From Mycobacterium sp. 852002-51961_SCH5331710 (lineage in GTDB: Bacteria > Actinomycetota > Actinomycetes > Mycobacteriales > Mycobacteriaceae): a stretch of 64,000 nt of DNA. The translations under genes and the position numbers were made by a program. The stretch spans positions 1 through 64,000 of the forward strand of contig NZ_LZSQ01000037.1 of assembly GCF_001665535.1 (NCBI RefSeq). Reading direction: 5' to 3'. Shown piece after piece: positions 16,735-25,862 of the stretch (its first letter is position 1; the number at the start of each line of letters is the position of its first letter). Under the pieces are notes generated by a model. That model was given only the letters and a program-made list of their open reading frames with translations, had not been told where the DNA came from and did not search any database.

Positions 16735-17691
16735 CTAGCCCAGCTCGGCGAATGTCTTCAAGTACGGCCACGCAATCGCCGGGGGTATGCCCCCGCAAAG
16801 CGGATTGATGTTGAACACCTCGCCCGCGGCGAGGCGCCTTCGCGCTTCGTCTAGCGACAGGATCACGTGAGACGTCGATTCGTGCCGCAACTCTTCGACG
16901 GTCTTGGCGGTGGTGATGTTGGCCGAGACGTTGTTGTTGGGGTTCCATTCCGAGTACGCCATCGCATCGTGGAGAAGGTACTTGCCGATCTCGTCCCAGG
17001 CGGCGTCGACATCGTCGGCGACAAAGCAATTGGTAGCCGCGTCCTTCTCGGGTATCAGCATGAATCCCGGTTCGAAACCATTCTCCCGGCAAGCACTTTC
17101 GTAGGCTTCTTGCATTCCCGGAACTCCACCATTGGCCAGCAGGCCAAGACCGTTTCGGCCTGCGCGACGCGCTGCAGCGAGGCTGGCACCGCCCCAACTC
17201 ATCATCGGGCCATCTGGTGTGCGAGGTCGTGGTGTCACCTTCATCCGGCGACCCTCGTACTCGACTTCCTCACCGTCCAACAAGCGGCGCAGCATGCCGA
17301 GCTTCTGGTCCGCGATCTTTCCACGGTCGGACAACGACAGGCCGAAATGCTCGTACTCCCGCGCGCGGTAGCCGATTCCGAACACATAGGTGGCCCGTCC
17401 ACCACTGATGTGGTCCAAGACCGCCATATCTTCCGCTAGCCGTGCGACGTCGTAGAACGGAAGGAGGATTACCAAGTTCAGCATGAGCTGCTTGGTCCGG
17501 GCGGCGATCGCCGAGCCCAGCAGCAAGGGCGACGGTAGATAACCGTCGTCGGCACAGTGATGTTCGCACACCACCGCCGCGACGCACCCTCGAGTCTCCG
17601 CCCATTCCGCCATGTCGCAAGCTGCGGAGTACAACTCCGTCGGGGATGCACCGATCGACGGTGCCCGCATGTCGAAGCGAAGGGTGAACAT
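16735..17691 (-). CDS. LLM-class flavin-dependent oxidoreductase
   Basis: A 318-residue luciferase-like TIM-barrel protein. Typical segments are CEHHCADDGYLPSPLLLG (about 43-60), LMLNLVILLPFYDVARLAED, the LSGGR-equivalent HISGGRATYVFGIGYR, and MSWGGASLAAARRAGRNG. Mycobacterial members commonly use F420 or FMN for hydride transfer or monooxygenation. The fourth gene of the IclR-linked operon, it starts 8 bases after the SDR stop. Its alignment with the LLM protein at 27180 is only general, so they probably serve different steps. Confidence 0.83.
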   Translation of the reverse strand: MFTLRFDMRAPSIGASPTELYSAACDMAEWAETRGCVAAVVCEHHCADDGYLPSPLLLGSAIAARTKQLMLNLVILLPFYDVARLAEDMAVLDHISGGRATYVFGIGYRAREYEHFGLSLSDRGKIADQKLGMLRRLLDGEEVEYEGRRMKVTPRPRTPDGPMMSWGGASLAAARRAGRNGLGLLANGGVPGMQEAYESACRENGFEPGFMLIPEKDAATNCFVADDVDAAWDEIGKYLLHDAMAYSEWNPNNNVSANITTAKTVEELRHESTSHVILSLDEARRRLAAGEVFNINPLCGGIPPAIAWPYLKTFAELG

Positions 17692-17699
17692 CTCGGTGG

Positions 17700-18533
17700 C
17701 TAGCTTCCCTGGCAGTCGTCGGTACCCATGACGTCAGTGGACATCTGCATGATCAGTCGGACCACCTCGTTGCGTGACATGGACTTGAAGAGCTCAAAGG
17801 CCATCCGGACGTCATCGCCGGTCGCGATCGTCGGACCGTTACCGAGGTTGGCGAACGCCTCGTCGACGACGCTTGCGGCGGTGACCGCGCCCTCGGGGAC
17901 CTCGTCGACAGACGCCAGGCGCCCGCGCTCGAACTCCAACTTTCGCAACGCCGGGGTGTCTGTCATGCCGAGGACCAGTCCGAGCACATCAACACCCTTG
18001 TCGTGCAACTCCGCCCACAAACCCTCGGTGAACACCATGTCGAAGGCTTTGGTTCCACCGTAAGCCACCATGTTTCGGCCACCTGCCAGTGCGGCCCCCG
18101 ACGTGAAGTTCACGATGCCACCTCTGCGCCGCTCGACCATCTGGCCTGCGAAGTGGTGACACAACCGCATCAATACCAGGCAATTGCGTTGCAGTAGGTC
18201 TTCGGCTGTGGACACCGGATTGGCAAGGAAGGGCTGGTAATTGGGATCACCGCCAGCGCAGTACACGAGCATGCCAATCTCGAGGTCATCGGTCGCGTCG
18301 ATGATCCGTTGCGAAGCGTCAGGGTTAATGAGGTCGACGGCAAGTGTCCGCGTCTCGGCATTGGTGCGCTCGCGGATTCCCTTGGCGACCTCGTCGAGCA
18401 CATGCTGACGACGAGCCACGAGCATGACATTCACACCGTCATTCGCCAGGCGCTCGGCGAACAGCGCGCCGACACCGTCGGATGCGCCGACCACCAGCGC
18501 CCACGGCCCATACTTCGCGGCGATGTCGGTCAC
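17700..18533 (-). CDS. Short-chain dehydrogenase/reductase
   Basis: A 277-residue SDR with cofactor motif VVGASDGVGALF (about 14-25), YCAGG, TSGAALAG and the catalytic YGGTKAFD. The C-terminal half has a longer helical section (FMSxxEVVR-like end) than classical SDRs, resembling mycobacterial ketoreductases with an extended tail. The frame is open far upstream, but GTG 18533 overlaps the preceding NTF2-like stop by four bases and begins VTDIAAKYG, so it is the likely start. Substrate unknown; it probably acts on a ketone or alcohol made by the neighbouring dehydrogenase. Confidence 0.8.
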   Translation of the reverse strand: MTDIAAKYGPWALVVGASDGVGALFAERLANDGVNVMLVARRQHVLDEVAKGIRERTNAETRTLAVDLINPDASQRIIDATDDLEIGMLVYCAGGDPNYQPFLANPVSTAEDLLQRNCLVLMRLCHHFAGQMVERRRGGIVNFTSGAALAGGRNMVAYGGTKAFDMVFTEGLWAELHDKGVDVLGLVLGMTDTPALRKLEFERGRLASVDEVPEGAVTAASVVDEAFANLGNGPTIATGDDVRMAFELFKSMSRNEVVRLIMQMSTDVMGTDDCQGS

Positions 18534-18931
18534 GGTGCCGGCACCGCCGCCAGGCGAACGGACGTGTAGGAGCGACGCGCAATTCGCCAGCCGTCGGTGG
18601 TTCGCACCGCATGGTCGTCGTAATAGCCGACCGGATTCGCACCCGATCCGTCCTCGAGGAGGATCAAGGCGTCGACGTACGTACGCATCGTGGCCGTGTC
18701 GCCGTCGATGTCGACGGCCTGATTGGACACGCGGTGCATGGTGTGGGCCGCCATGACATGCGCCACCTCCATGAACTCGGCGACAGCGGCGCCGCCCGTC
18801 CAATGACCGACCTCGCCGTAATCCACCTGCGCGTCGTCGGTGAAAACCTGGGTCAGCAGCGAGTACTGCTCCGTGTCGATCGCGGTCGCATAGCGGACCG
18901 TCAACTCGGCGAGGTCGTCGCGGTCACTCAC
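18530..18931 (-). CDS. SnoaL/NTF2-like protein
   Basis: A 133-residue NTF2-fold protein (DDLAELTVRYATAIDTEQY at the N terminus; FTDDAQVDYGEVGHW; DGWRIARRSYTSVR at the C terminus), a form common for small hydratases, isomerases and dehydratases acting on polycyclic or aromatic substrates. Its ATG overlaps the ADH stop by four bases, and its stop overlaps the SDR start by four bases. The coupling places it between a zinc-type dehydrogenase and an SDR in the same pathway. The catalytic residues cannot be assigned from sequence. Confidence 0.78.
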   Translation of the reverse strand: MSDRDDLAELTVRYATAIDTEQYSLLTQVFTDDAQVDYGEVGHWTGGAAVAEFMEVAHVMAAHTMHRVSNQAVDIDGDTATMRTYVDALILLEDGSGANPVGYYDDHAVRTTDGWRIARRSYTSVRLAAVPAP

Positions 18932-19989
18932 GCGTCATCTCCATTCGGGTGCACGACAATGCGTGGCGGCCCGTCGGAGCGGCGAGCTTCGTCGAGTGCA
19001 TCGGGTACCTCCTCGAGGCCGATGATTCTGCCGACGCTGGGCATCGGGTCGAGGCGTCCGTCGACAACCGCATCGAGTACGCCGTACCAGTCCTCCGGCA
19101 TCGGCCCACCGCCGAAACGCAGCGTCAATCCCTGGCGGGTTGCTTCGGTGATGTCCAGTGTGTCCCCCGTATACCAACCGCCCGCACAATAGATGCGGGT
19201 GTAGAACTCCGCCTCCGTGACTAGCGAGTTGATGAGGCCCGGGGCTCCCACGCATTCGAACACCACTGCCGTTCCGGACATGTGGCGTTGCCGGCGCACG
19301 TCGCGGAAGACGTCGAACACAGACCGTTCGGCGGGATCATGCAGGACGTGTGCGCCGAATCCGGAGCGCGCCACTTCGCGGCGGTCCGCCTTGTAGTCCG
19401 AGACGATGATCGGCTCGATGCCGCGAGCAGACAGCGCCGCGACCGCGGACAAGCCGATGGCGCCAGCGCCGACGACTATCGGGATCTCACCGGGTTGAAC
19501 ATCGGCGACACGCACGTAGTACTCGCCGACGGCGAAAGCGTCGACGAGGGCGATTGCGTCGCTGGACACGGACCCGTCGACGACTCTCGCGGTCGCCTCC
19601 GACACGACGAGAAGTTCACCGAAGCTGCCCTGCGCCTCCGGATGCTGGCCGATAATGCGCAGGCCACCGGATCCGCCGTCCACCAACCGGATTGGCATTG
19701 AGGTCACCCGCGACCCGATCGGAAACGCGTCGCCGCATCCGGGACCGTGTCCGATGACCTCGCCCACGAATTCGTGCCCCATGACGATGTCGCGGTCGGC
19801 GTCGTACAGAGAGCGCCCCGTCGGATCGTCGATCGCGAGTTCTGGACGATCCATGAAATGGACATCGGACGCGCAGATCGCTGTGCTCAGCGTCTTCAAC
19901 AACAGGTCGTTCGGACCCGGGACTGGGTCGGCCGTCTCGCGCACGGTCAATTCGCCGGAACGCAATACGACTGCGCGCAATGGACGCAC
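18928..19989 (-). CDS. Zinc-type medium-chain alcohol dehydrogenase
   Basis: A 353-residue MDR-family dehydrogenase. Catalytic-zinc residues appear in CASDVHF (Cys about 39) and GHEFVGEV (His-Glu about 71). The Rossmann motif VVGAGAIGLS is near residue 170. The lobe that holds the four-Cys structural zinc in classical ADHs is replaced by SMPIRLVDGGSGGLRIIG without Cys, so structural zinc is probably absent. It is the first gene of the operon under the IclR-flanked promoter region and probably oxidises an alcohol or dihydrodiol of the substrate. Confidence 0.85.
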   Translation of the reverse strand: MRPLRAVVLRSGELTVRETADPVPGPNDLLLKTLSTAICASDVHFMDRPELAIDDPTGRSLYDADRDIVMGHEFVGEVIGHGPGCGDAFPIGSRVTSMPIRLVDGGSGGLRIIGQHPEAQGSFGELLVVSEATARVVDGSVSSDAIALVDAFAVGEYYVRVADVQPGEIPIVVGAGAIGLSAVAALSARGIEPIIVSDYKADRREVARSGFGAHVLHDPAERSVFDVFRDVRRQRHMSGTAVVFECVGAPGLINSLVTEAEFYTRIYCAGGWYTGDTLDITEATRQGLTLRFGGGPMPEDWYGVLDAVVDGRLDPMPSVGRIIGLEEVPDALDEARRSDGPPRIVVHPNGDDA

Positions 19990-20014
19990 CCTTCGCCGAC
20001 TGATAATCTCGAAT

Positions 20015-20036
20015 ATCCGAAAACAATTTTTCGGAT
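20015..20036. promoter_or_regulatory. 22-bp inverted repeat between ADH operon and IclR gene
   Basis: Perfect 9-bp arms ATCCGAAAA and TTTTCGGAT flank a CAAT spacer. The repeat sits in the 87-base gap between divergent ADH (ATG 19989) and IclR (GTG 20077), 26 bases before the ADH start and 40 before the IclR start. IclR proteins usually bind such AT-rich palindromes (family knowledge). It is unlike the GAGAAY-type motif, which marks this operon as separately controlled. Confidence 0.8.
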
Positions 20037-20076
20037 TACAGAATCACCGTAGGATTCAGCCGAAAAGGAGTCAAGG

Positions 20077-20964
20077 GTGCAGGGGGCCGGATCAGCTCCG
20101 ACCGAGCGGGTGCTCGACATCATCGAGATACTCAGCCGCACTGACGCTCGTGGAATGCGGTTCTCCGACGTCGTGCGACGTCTCCACCTTTCTCAGGGGA
20201 CCGCTCACGCCATCCTCACGAGCCTCCAGAATCGCGGGTGGGTCACCCGCGATCCCGTCTCCAAGGAGTTCAGCCTCGGCCCAGCGATGGCCCTCATCGC
20301 GTCCCGGCTAGACGCCGAGCGTCCGACCGCCGCGGTCGCCCGCAGTGCCATCCGACGCCTCGCCGAGAAGACCGGCATGGCAGCCTCTGTCGTGGAGCGC
20401 ATCGGAGACGACCTGGTCATCACAGCGTTCGAGAATCCGTCGAATTCGCCGCCGGCGGCGCTTCCGAACGATCGGATCCCGTACGCGCCACCGTTCGGTA
20501 TTGCCTGTGCTGCTTGGGATTCCGTGGCCGAACAGGAGGCATGGGTTCAACGCGGCGCAGCGGGCGATGCGGCTCTGGCCGACCGCCTACGCGCCGCGTT
20601 GACCCATACCCGCAGCCGGGGCTACGACGTCGACCGGATGACTCCGGCACTCGCGGAGGCGGTGCACGCCATCGGCACGCTGTCGGATGACTCCGTACCG
20701 GGCAATCTGCGGTCGGTTGTCGACCAGCTCCGAGTCGAGTTCATCGCCACCAAGATGCTGCCCGATGAAAGCCTGCGCGGCGCGCATTCGGTCGCAACAA
20801 TCTCGGCTCCCGTGCTCGACTCCAACTCCCGAGTGCGATTGATCTTGGGTGTGCACCCGCTACGCCGGATGACCATCCGCGAAACGCGCACCACGGCCGA
20901 GCCGCTGCTGCATGAGATCGCGCGCGTCAGCGCGGAGCGAAGCGCGCACGCAACTCGTTCTTGA
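20077..20964 (+). CDS. IclR-family transcriptional regulator
   Basis: A 295-residue IclR protein. The N-terminal winged helix-turn-helix (about residues 7-65) contains FSDVVRRLHLSQGTAHAIL and NRGWVTRD; the C-terminal GAF-like effector domain runs from about 90 to 285. GTG 20077 follows AAAGGAG. It is divergent from the ADH/NTF2/SDR/LLM/NTF2 operon with the 22-bp repeat in between, so it probably controls that operon and itself in response to a substrate-derived acid. Its 3' end overlaps the convergent ligase gene by 38 bases. Confidence 0.87.
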   Translation: MQGAGSAPTERVLDIIEILSRTDARGMRFSDVVRRLHLSQGTAHAILTSLQNRGWVTRDPVSKEFSLGPAMALIASRLDAERPTAAVARSAIRRLAEKTGMAASVVERIGDDLVITAFENPSNSPPAALPNDRIPYAPPFGIACAAWDSVAEQEAWVQRGAAGDAALADRLRAALTHTRSRGYDVDRMTPALAEAVHAIGTLSDDSVPGNLRSVVDQLRVEFIATKMLPDESLRGAHSVATISAPVLDSNSRVRLILGVHPLRRMTIRETRTTAEPLLHEIARVSAERSAHATRS

Positions 20965-22462
20965 GAACCTTGCCCGTGAGATTGCGTGGGAGCTCGTCGA
21001 CGACCTCGAGCCGTTCCGGTGACTTGTGTCTACTCAAACCCGAGTCCTGACAGTGCTTTGCGAGTTCGGACAGCGTGACGTCGGTTGTTGCCACCACGAC
21101 CGCGCATACCCGTTCGCCGGTACGCGGATCCGGCACTCCGATGACCGCGACGTCCTCGACAGCAGGGTGGCTGGCCAAGACGCCCTCGATCTCCAGCGCA
21201 GAGATGTTCTCCGCGTTGCGGATGATGGCGTCCTTGATGCGCCCGGTGATCGCGACGTTGCCGTCGTCGTCGATACGGCCTCGGTCGCCGCTGCGAAACC
21301 AGCCGTCGGCGTCGAAGGCATCGGCGTCCAGCGACGCGTCGACGTAGCCGAGGAAGCACTGGGGACCCTTGAGGCGCAATTCGCCTTCTTCGCCCACACC
21401 TACTTCGCGTTCGTTCTCGTCGACCACGCGTATCGACACCCCCGGCACCGGCCGTCCGACGGTGTGGTCGAGGACCTCGGGTTCGCCGTCCGGCGGCGGC
21501 GAAGTCACGACCGGAAACTCGGTCAGGCCCCACGAGTTCGCAATCCCCGCTACCGAAAGCGTCTCACGCACTTGGCGTCCCAGTTCAGGGGTGATCGGCG
21601 CACCTCCCCCGACACACCCCCGCAGATCGGGGAAGAGCGGTTCGAGACCATGTTCCCGCTGCGCAGCCATGTAGGCGACGAAGAACGGGGTCGCCGAGCC
21701 GAGCATCGTCGGACGGTGCGCGGCCACTGCCTTCGGGGTGGACACCGGATCGAAGGTGTCGAACAGGACAAGGCGCATACCGGTCAGCAGGCTGGCGGCC
21801 AACATCGCGGCGCCGCCGATGTGCGAGACCGGAAACGCGATCGGGTTGACATCGCTGTTCGAGGCGCCGAACATGCCCACCACCCCGGCCGACCCGGCGA
21901 TCACCGAGCGGTCACAGTGCCGGATACCCTTCGGCGCCGCGGTTGTGCCCGACGAGTAGTACACCCACCGCGCATCCTCGGCGTCCGTCGGCGGCGCCGG
22001 CAGAAGCGCCGAATCACCCGACGGCAGCCGAAGTCCCCCGGTGAGCGGCGCGCTGTGGTCAACCACCACGACCGTCATCGGGCGTTCGCGGGTCAGCTCG
22101 TCGGCGAGCGCGACATGGTCGAATCCGCGCCACACACCGGGAACGATGAAGAACTCGGCCCCGAGCTGCGCAGTGACGAAACGGACTTCGCTTTCGCGCC
22201 AGATCGGCAACACAGGGTTCTGGACCGCGCCCAGACGGGTCAAAGACACCATCACGACCATCGTCTCCAGAGTGGTCGGCAACTGCCACGTCACCACGGT
22301 GCCTCTGGTGACCCCACGTTCGAACAACGCCGCGGCAGTGCATTCCGCCGCATCGTGCAACTGGCTGTTCGTCAGGCTGCGACCGTAGTCGTCGACGAGT
22401 ACGACGCGGTCGGGGTGGTTCTGGGCCGCCGCTTGGATCAAACCCCAATAGGTTTGCGCCAT
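20927..22462 (-). CDS. Acyl-CoA ligase (ANL superfamily)
   Basis: A 511-residue ligase. P-loop YYSSGTTAAPKGIRH near residues 168-182, then NSWGLTEFPV, the motif DGWFRSGDRGRID, hinge TGRIKDAIIRNAENIS and C-terminal lysine in NLTGKVLKNE. It is complete and of normal length. The last gene of the operon read from 25844, its ATG shares one base with the stop of the catalytic acyl-CoA dehydrogenase (TAATG). It presumably loads the acid that the two FadE subunits then dehydrogenate. The substrate is not predictable. Confidence 0.9.
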   Translation of the reverse strand: MAQTYWGLIQAAAQNHPDRVVLVDDYGRSLTNSQLHDAAECTAAALFERGVTRGTVVTWQLPTTLETMVVMVSLTRLGAVQNPVLPIWRESEVRFVTAQLGAEFFIVPGVWRGFDHVALADELTRERPMTVVVVDHSAPLTGGLRLPSGDSALLPAPPTDAEDARWVYYSSGTTAAPKGIRHCDRSVIAGSAGVVGMFGASNSDVNPIAFPVSHIGGAAMLAASLLTGMRLVLFDTFDPVSTPKAVAAHRPTMLGSATPFFVAYMAAQREHGLEPLFPDLRGCVGGGAPITPELGRQVRETLSVAGIANSWGLTEFPVVTSPPPDGEPEVLDHTVGRPVPGVSIRVVDENEREVGVGEEGELRLKGPQCFLGYVDASLDADAFDADGWFRSGDRGRIDDDGNVAITGRIKDAIIRNAENISALEIEGVLASHPAVEDVAVIGVPDPRTGERVCAVVVATTDVTLSELAKHCQDSGLSRHKSPERLEVVDELPRNLTGKVLKNELRARFAPR

Positions 22463-23661
22463 TAGTGAGTCGGTAGAAGGAGCCGTCGTTTGGCCAGGAT
22501 GTTGCGCATCATCTCAGAGCTGCCACCGGACACGGTGTATGCACGGGACCACAGCCAGCATTCTTTCAGACGCTGTTTGGCAAGCGCCACATCCGGATCG
22601 GCGGCGACGGTGCAGACCATCGTCGACAGCTGCGCGCCGTACGCCGAAACCCGGTGATACGTCTCGGCGAAACTGAGCTTGGCGATCGAACCGTCGCCAG
22701 TCTGCTCGGCGCCGGCCACCAGGCGTTCGACATGGTCGTCGATGAACGCTTTCGCCACCTCGACCTCGACGGCCAGCTCCGCGACGTGGTGCCGGATGTC
22801 GGCGTGTTGCAGTGCCGGCATGTCGTCGATGCGACCGTGACGGGCCACCGTGACCAGATCGTCGACGAGAAGTTCCAGGAGGATCACGTTGCCGCCGATG
22901 CCGAACCGTTCGAAGTCCAGGCCCGCCATGATGATCGACCAGCCCTGGCCGGGCTCCCCGATCAGGCTGTCGGCAGGGATCGTCACATCATCGAAGAAGA
23001 CCTCGTTGACCTCGATCGCCTCGTTGATCGTGCGGATCGGCCGGATCTCGATGCCCGGTGAGGCCAACGGCACGATGAACGCGGACAGCCCGTGATGACG
23101 CGACGACGACGGGTCGGTGCGGATCAGGGCCAGGCCCATGTCGGCCCAGTGCCCGTCGGTGATCCACGTCTTCTGTCCCTCGATGACCCATGACCCGTCG
23201 GGCCGTTGCGTGCCCCTACAGCGCACGGCGGCGATATCGCTGCCCGCATCGGGCTCGCTGAGCAGCTGACACCAGACGTGCTCGCTGCTCCGGATCGGCG
23301 GCAGCAGAGTGGATTTCAGCTCATCGGAACCGAAATGCAGTAGCACGTGGGCCGCCAGGTTGACCTGATCGACGGGACGCGGCGCGCGGGCACGCAGGAT
23401 CTCCTCGGAGACGATCCGATCGTGCAGTGGGTGGTGATCGGCGCGGCCGCCGTATTCGACGGGCCAGTCCGCACCGACGAATCCCGCGTCGAACAGCGAG
23501 GCGAACCATGTGCGCAGCATCGCTTCCTGCTCAGCGGTTTCCGGCGCCCGGTGTCCCTCTCGGGCCTCGAACGGTGGTGCATGTTCGGCGATGTGTGCCC
23601 TGACGCGGGCTCGGAACTCGGCGAGCTCGGCGTCTGTGGGCCGAACATGCGGGGCGCTCAC
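22462..23661 (-). CDS. Acyl-CoA dehydrogenase, catalytic-type subunit of a pair
   Basis: A 399-residue FadE protein. The flavin segment CQLLSEPDAGSDIAAV is followed by WVIEGQKTWITDG. GLDFERFGIGGN carries a Glu at the ChsE/IVD-type catalytic-base position, and the SGGSSEMMRNILAKR end is typical. GTG 23661 overlaps the stop of the small FadE (GTGA) and gives the usual N terminus; the frame extends to 23718. By analogy with mycobacterial alpha2beta2 acyl-CoA dehydrogenases encoded by adjacent genes, it should pair with the 328-residue protein just upstream. Confidence 0.87.
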   Translation of the reverse strand: MSAPHVRPTDAELAEFRARVRAHIAEHAPPFEAREGHRAPETAEQEAMLRTWFASLFDAGFVGADWPVEYGGRADHHPLHDRIVSEEILRARAPRPVDQVNLAAHVLLHFGSDELKSTLLPPIRSSEHVWCQLLSEPDAGSDIAAVRCRGTQRPDGSWVIEGQKTWITDGHWADMGLALIRTDPSSSRHHGLSAFIVPLASPGIEIRPIRTINEAIEVNEVFFDDVTIPADSLIGEPGQGWSIIMAGLDFERFGIGGNVILLELLVDDLVTVARHGRIDDMPALQHADIRHHVAELAVEVEVAKAFIDDHVERLVAGAEQTGDGSIAKLSFAETYHRVSAYGAQLSTMVCTVAADPDVALAKQRLKECWLWSRAYTVSGGSSEMMRNILAKRRLLLPTH

Positions 23662-24644
23662 CAGCCGGCCCTGTCTGCGAAGAGGGCGCGACTGGAGCGC
23701 GCCGTGCCGAGTAGACACGCGTTCGTGAACACTCGGCGCAGGTCATGATGCAGCGGGTATTCCCAGGTGAATCCGATGCCACCCGACAGTTGCATGCACT
23801 CATCGACGGCCGCTGTGGCGTTGGCCGCGATGAAGGAATGTGCAGCGACGGACAGTGTGACCGCGTCGCTCGGGGCGCTTTCGGCGGACAGCGCACGGGC
23901 GGCCTTGGTGAGGACGGCGCGGGCCTTGGCCTCGAACACCAACAGCTCCACCAAACGGTGTTGTACCGCTTGAAAACTCGCGATCGGTGCACCGAACGCG
24001 ATCCGTTCCTTGAGATAGGTGACCAGCCGCTCGAAGGTGGCCGACAATGCGCCGAGCGAATCCGCACTCAGCAGAATTCTGGCCACTGCGAGTAGTTGCT
24101 CCGCTCGCTCGGGCTTACCGATGGGCACGTTCTGTGCTCCGGAGAGGTCGACGCGCCACACCGGCCGGTTGACGTCCAGCAACTCTTCGTCAGCTTCCCG
24201 GGGCAGGGTGTTGGCCGCCTCGAACAACTGAATTCCGTTGCCGCCGAACGTGACAATGATGTCCGCCGATTCGGCGCCCGACACTCGCGTGACATCAGCG
24301 GCCAAGGCGCAGGCCGCCGCACCGGTTCCATCGAGCATGGCGGGCAACCACCGGTCACGGGCCTCGGGCGGCGCCGAACTCAACGCCGCAGCAGCGAGGA
24401 CGCTGCCGAGCCAGTGCGTCGAGTTTCCCGCCCGTCCGAGTTCCTCGGCGATGACCGTCGTCTCCACGGGGCGCCACCCGCTGCCGCCGAGATCCTCGTC
24501 GACCAGCAGTCCCGTCCAGTCCATCGCCGCGAGGTCTTTGAGAGTGTCGTGCGTTCCACACCCGGCCAGCAAGTCGCGCGCCGCGCCACGTACCAGTTCG
24601 ATATCGACTGCATCGTCGAGGGCGGCATCTCCCTCAGTGCCCAC
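23658..24644 (-). CDS. Acyl-CoA dehydrogenase, small partner-type subunit
   Basis: A 328-residue FadE-family protein, about 70 residues shorter than its partner. The C-terminal domain is recognisable (ERIAFGAPIASFQAVQHRL, then LSGGIGFTWEYPLHHDLRR), but the position of the catalytic Glu in the partner reads LLSADSLGA. This is the pattern of the non-catalytic, FAD-sharing subunit of ChsE-type heterotetramers (family knowledge applied by eye). It starts 6 bases after the amidohydrolase stop and overlaps the next gene by four bases, so stoichiometric synthesis is likely. Confidence 0.83.
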   Translation of the reverse strand: MGTEGDAALDDAVDIELVRGAARDLLAGCGTHDTLKDLAAMDWTGLLVDEDLGGSGWRPVETTVIAEELGRAGNSTHWLGSVLAAAALSSAPPEARDRWLPAMLDGTGAAACALAADVTRVSGAESADIIVTFGGNGIQLFEAANTLPREADEELLDVNRPVWRVDLSGAQNVPIGKPERAEQLLAVARILLSADSLGALSATFERLVTYLKERIAFGAPIASFQAVQHRLVELLVFEAKARAVLTKAARALSAESAPSDAVTLSVAAHSFIAANATAAVDECMQLSGGIGFTWEYPLHHDLRRVFTNACLLGTARSSRALFADRAGW

Positions 24645-24650
24645 CGGTGG

Positions 24651-25844
24651 TCAGCTCCGCAGCAGCAGCTGATCGGCGTTGTCGCGCATGATGCGTCGCT
24701 TCGCCGCGTCGTCGAGCGGGTCGAGGAGTTTGAGAAAGTCCGCCGGTTCGGCCAGCCCCTCGGCGTGCGGGAAGTCCGAGCCCATCACCAGCACGTCGTC
24801 GTAACCCAGGCTGGTGACGATGCCCGGGATGTCGTCCTCGGGGTACGGCACAACGCGGACGTGTTGCCGGAAGATGTTCGACGGCCGCTCGGTCAGCTTG
24901 CCTCCGATCCACGGGCCGTTGCGGCCCATGCCGCGGCTCTTGTCCATGTGCTTGAGGAAGAACGGCACCCACTCGGCGCCGTGCTCGGCGACCAACACGT
25001 TGAGTTTCGGGAAGCGGCCGAACAGGTTGTCGAAGATCAACGCCGAGAGCGTGTCCTCGATCGGCCGCTGACCGTAAATGTTCATCCACTGCCATGCCGA
25101 CATGTGCCAGGACGCCGGGTCGGGGTTGTGCCCCCAGGCAGGCGAGATTGCGTTGAAGTACCAGAACGGCATGATGTGGTACACGAGGACGCAGCCGGCC
25201 TCCTGCAGCCGGGCGTACACCGGGTCGAAGTACGGATCGCCCGGCGAGCGCCCATAGGCGGGCCCGGTCGGCAGCATCACGAACTTCGCACCCTCCGCGA
25301 TGATCGCCTCGGTCTCGGCGATCGCCGAATCGAGGTCGCGCAGGGACAACAGCGCGGTCGCGTAGATGCGGCCCTCGAAATCGAAGCCCCACTCGTCGTC
25401 GATCCAGCGGTTGAACGACCGCAGATTCGCGTACAGCGCCGCCGTGTCGTCGACGTAGTGTTCGGCGGCCAGGGCCATTCCACTCGGATAGATCACCATC
25501 CGCTCGACGTTCTGCTTGGCCATCACCGCGAGCCGCGCGGACCGTTCGATGTATTCCGGCTGCATGGGCTGTGGCTCGTAGGACTCCTCGGGGTTGCCCG
25601 AACCCATCTGGCGCAGCATCTCCTTGAGCGAACCGGGGCGATACGCCACGTCGAGGCCGAGGCCGCCTTCGCTGTTGAACGTCGCGACGCGGTGACCGGC
25701 GAGAATCACCTCCACACCGTCAGCGCCCCGCACCGTTGTGATCGCCCGGTCCTTGAACTCCTCGGGTAGGTACCGGGTGAAGGCGTCGCGCGTCTCATAG
25801 CAGTGCGTGTCGCAGTCGAAAATGCCGTAATCAATGGTCGTCAC
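24651..25844 (-). CDS. Amidohydrolase-2 family hydrolase or decarboxylase
   Basis: A 397-residue TIM-barrel metal hydrolase with N-terminal metal motif FDCDTHCYE and C-terminal VMGSDFPHAEG. It belongs to the same family as those at 14942 and 28860 but is the most divergent of the three (CDTH instead of DNHM). GTG 25844 is preceded by AAGGAG and begins VTTIDYG. It is the first gene of a four-gene operon with a FadE pair and a ligase, which suggests it removes a carboxyl or opens a ring before or after beta-oxidation. A perfect operator-like dyad sits 19 bases upstream. Confidence 0.85.
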   Translation of the reverse strand: MTTIDYGIFDCDTHCYETRDAFTRYLPEEFKDRAITTVRGADGVEVILAGHRVATFNSEGGLGLDVAYRPGSLKEMLRQMGSGNPEESYEPQPMQPEYIERSARLAVMAKQNVERMVIYPSGMALAAEHYVDDTAALYANLRSFNRWIDDEWGFDFEGRIYATALLSLRDLDSAIAETEAIIAEGAKFVMLPTGPAYGRSPGDPYFDPVYARLQEAGCVLVYHIMPFWYFNAISPAWGHNPDPASWHMSAWQWMNIYGQRPIEDTLSALIFDNLFGRFPKLNVLVAEHGAEWVPFFLKHMDKSRGMGRNGPWIGGKLTERPSNIFRQHVRVVPYPEDDIPGIVTSLGYDDVLVMGSDFPHAEGLAEPADFLKLLDPLDDAAKRRIMRDNADQLLLRS

Positions 25845-25862
25845 CGCGCCGCTCCTTCGTGC

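Noticed and set aside
21026..22465. A 479-codon plus-strand frame opposite the ligase at 20927
   Set aside because: The opposite strand encodes a complete ANL ligase with all motifs; the plus-strand frame has no recognisable domain.
24096..25769. A 557-codon open frame on the plus strand opposite the amidohydrolase and FadE genes
   Set aside because: It lies antisense to two well-supported genes, is Arg/His-rich as expected for the mirror of GC-rich coding DNA, and shows no family motif.
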